Positions 63,373 to 64,000 of a stretch of 64,000 nt of DNA are shown piece after piece; the stretch's first letter is position 1; every line of letters starts with the position of its first letter. Under the pieces are notes generated by a model. That model was not told where the DNA came from, made no database searches, and saw nothing but the letters and a program-made list of their open reading frames with translations. The DNA lies in contig NZ_CP133988.1 of NCBI RefSeq assembly GCF_031582885.1, forward strand, positions 1,619,501 through 1,683,500, read 5' to 3'. The translations under genes were made by a program, and so were the position numbers. The stretch is from Streptococcus parasanguinis. Lineage in GTDB: Bacteria; Bacillota; Bacilli; Lactobacillales; Streptococcaceae.

Positions 63373-64000
63373 CTACTTCATCTCAACCCATTTTTCATTA
63401 TCCATGATAAAGGGCTTAGCCAGACCTTCGCCTGTGTAGTCTTGGTATTTGGTCTCCAAGTATTTGTAGACATCTTCCTTGGTCGCAAACTTGATGGCTT
63501 GATAGGGTTCTTCAAAGGTCAGCTTTTCGACAAAGAGATAGCCGTCCTTGGCAGGAACCAAGACACCGACGTGACCGACAAAAAGGGTATTTCCATCCAG
63601 GTTATCATGAACGATAACAGAAAGCATGCGCGCATTTTCATTGAACTTGAAATGAGCAAAATACTCTTCCATCTTCTTGGCATGGACCTTGACATCCGTT
63701 GTCGCCTCTGTCGGAACCCGTGAATACAGAATGTTAAAGGCTTCCTTGTCTGCCTCACCGAAGATCTTCCCTTTGTCAATCGCATCATTGTCCACGAACA
63801 AAAGTTCACTATCCGCTTTCATCTTAGGAATCTCGATGCGATTCTTCAGAAGAGTATAGCTATTGATCCGGCAGTTGGTCCCGACGAAATCGCCCTTTTT
63901 CTTGGTCCACAAGTCACTGATCTTCTCAACATTGTAGTCTGTTTTCTTGAAGGTGCTGAAGTCACCCGTCAAGCCGACCGAGCCGACAATGCTATCGTAA
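63373..64000 (-). CDS. DUF4300-like protein (5' end outside window)
   Basis: This is the C-terminal 208 codons of a protein whose reading frame stays open to the window edge (YDSIVGSVG precedes the TTG at 63972). It has no membrane segment in the visible part. It reads like the streptococcal DUF4300 family, with NCRINSYTLLKN, LLFVDNDAIDKG, FVGHVGVLVPAKDGYLFVEKLTFEEPYQAIKF and a closing ETKYQDYTGEGLAKPFIMDNEKW. Family members are usually secreted or lipoproteins of unknown function; the leader cannot be seen here. I do not accept the internal TTG as the true start. Confidence 0.65.
   Translation of the reverse strand, partial: YDSIVGSVGLTGDFSTFKKTDYNVEKISDLWTKKKGDFVGTNCRINSYTLLKNRIEIPKMKADSELLFVDNDAIDKGKIFGEADKEAFNILYSRVPTEATTDVKVHAKKMEEYFAHFKFNENARMLSVIVHDNLDGNTLFVGHVGVLVPAKDGYLFVEKLTFEEPYQAIKFATKEDVYKYLETKYQDYTGEGLAKPFIMDNEKWVEMK

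Noticed and set aside
63373..63972. A complete gene starting at the TTG of 63972
   Set aside because: The frame stays open to the window end and the family is longer, so it is a partial gene.

Overview
The window looks like a chromosomal segment of a viridans-type Streptococcus (sanguinis/parasanguinis-like). The gene families, AT-rich intergenic DNA, strong GGAGG ribosome-binding sites, streptococcal lipoproteins, glpK and acetoin/diacetyl reductase genes, and the joint presence of cobalamin (B12) synthesis and ethanolamine utilisation all point that way. I do not assign a species. Almost every gene lies on the minus strand, so transcription runs from high to low coordinates.

Layout in transcription order. 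(a) 58.9-64.0 kb: ordinary chromosomal genes (a DUF4300-like fragment, a membrane protein, two CPBP proteases, an ankyrin protein, glpK), then an intergenic hairpin repeat, a diacetyl reductase and a small plus-strand lipoprotein. (b) 51.4-56.9 kb: an operon of a lipoprotein HAD phosphatase, eutP, cobD, pduX, cobT and a PduO-type adenosyltransferase. (c) 50.95-51.32 kb, plus strand: a stand-alone RNA made of an AdoCbl riboswitch, a twin-hairpin ANTAR site and a terminator, resembling EutX of Enterococcus and Rli55 of Listeria. (d) 35.4-50.7 kb: eutG, then eutS-eutV-eutW, then eutA-B-C-L-K-E-M-M-T-pduL-(conserved eut protein)-N-H-Q, encoding the microcompartment, its enzymes and the EutVW two-component regulator. 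(e) 9.3-35.2 kb: a complete anaerobic cobalamin pathway (cbiA, cbiB, two cbiC, cbiD, E, T, F, G, H, J, cobA-hemD fusion, cbiK, cbiL, two copies of cbiMNQO, cbiP, adenosyltransferase, precorrin-2 dehydrogenase, hemA, C, D, B, L, cobU, cobS, cobC). (f) 0-7.9 kb: two nickel/peptide-type ABC importers, probably metal uptake.

How it fits together: the hem genes supply uroporphyrinogen III. CobA, the dehydrogenase and CbiK make cobalt-factor II. The cbi and cob genes finish AdoCbl with cobalt imported by CbiMNQO and possibly the Nik-like systems. AdoCbl is the cofactor of EutBC, which splits ethanolamine to acetaldehyde and ammonia inside the microcompartment. EutE, PduL and EutG convert the acetaldehyde to acetyl-CoA, acetyl phosphate and ethanol.

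The most notable result is regulatory. Twin hairpins with six-base loops that all have A at position 1 and G at position 4, the published signature of EutV/ANTAR binding, occur at five places: before the HAD-eutP operon, before eutG, before eutA, in the riboswitch RNA, and before cbiA at the head of the cobalamin operon. In the four leaders they overlap an intrinsic terminator. This predicts that EutV antitermination controls cobalamin synthesis as well as ethanolamine use, with the riboswitch RNA acting as an AdoCbl-tuned EutV decoy. I see no B12 riboswitch before the cobalamin operon. cre-like (CcpA) sites lie at four of the promoters. Other notable points are a 2.8 kb tandem duplication of cbiMNQO with a conversion-like tract, and a second CbiC that has lost the catalytic histidine.
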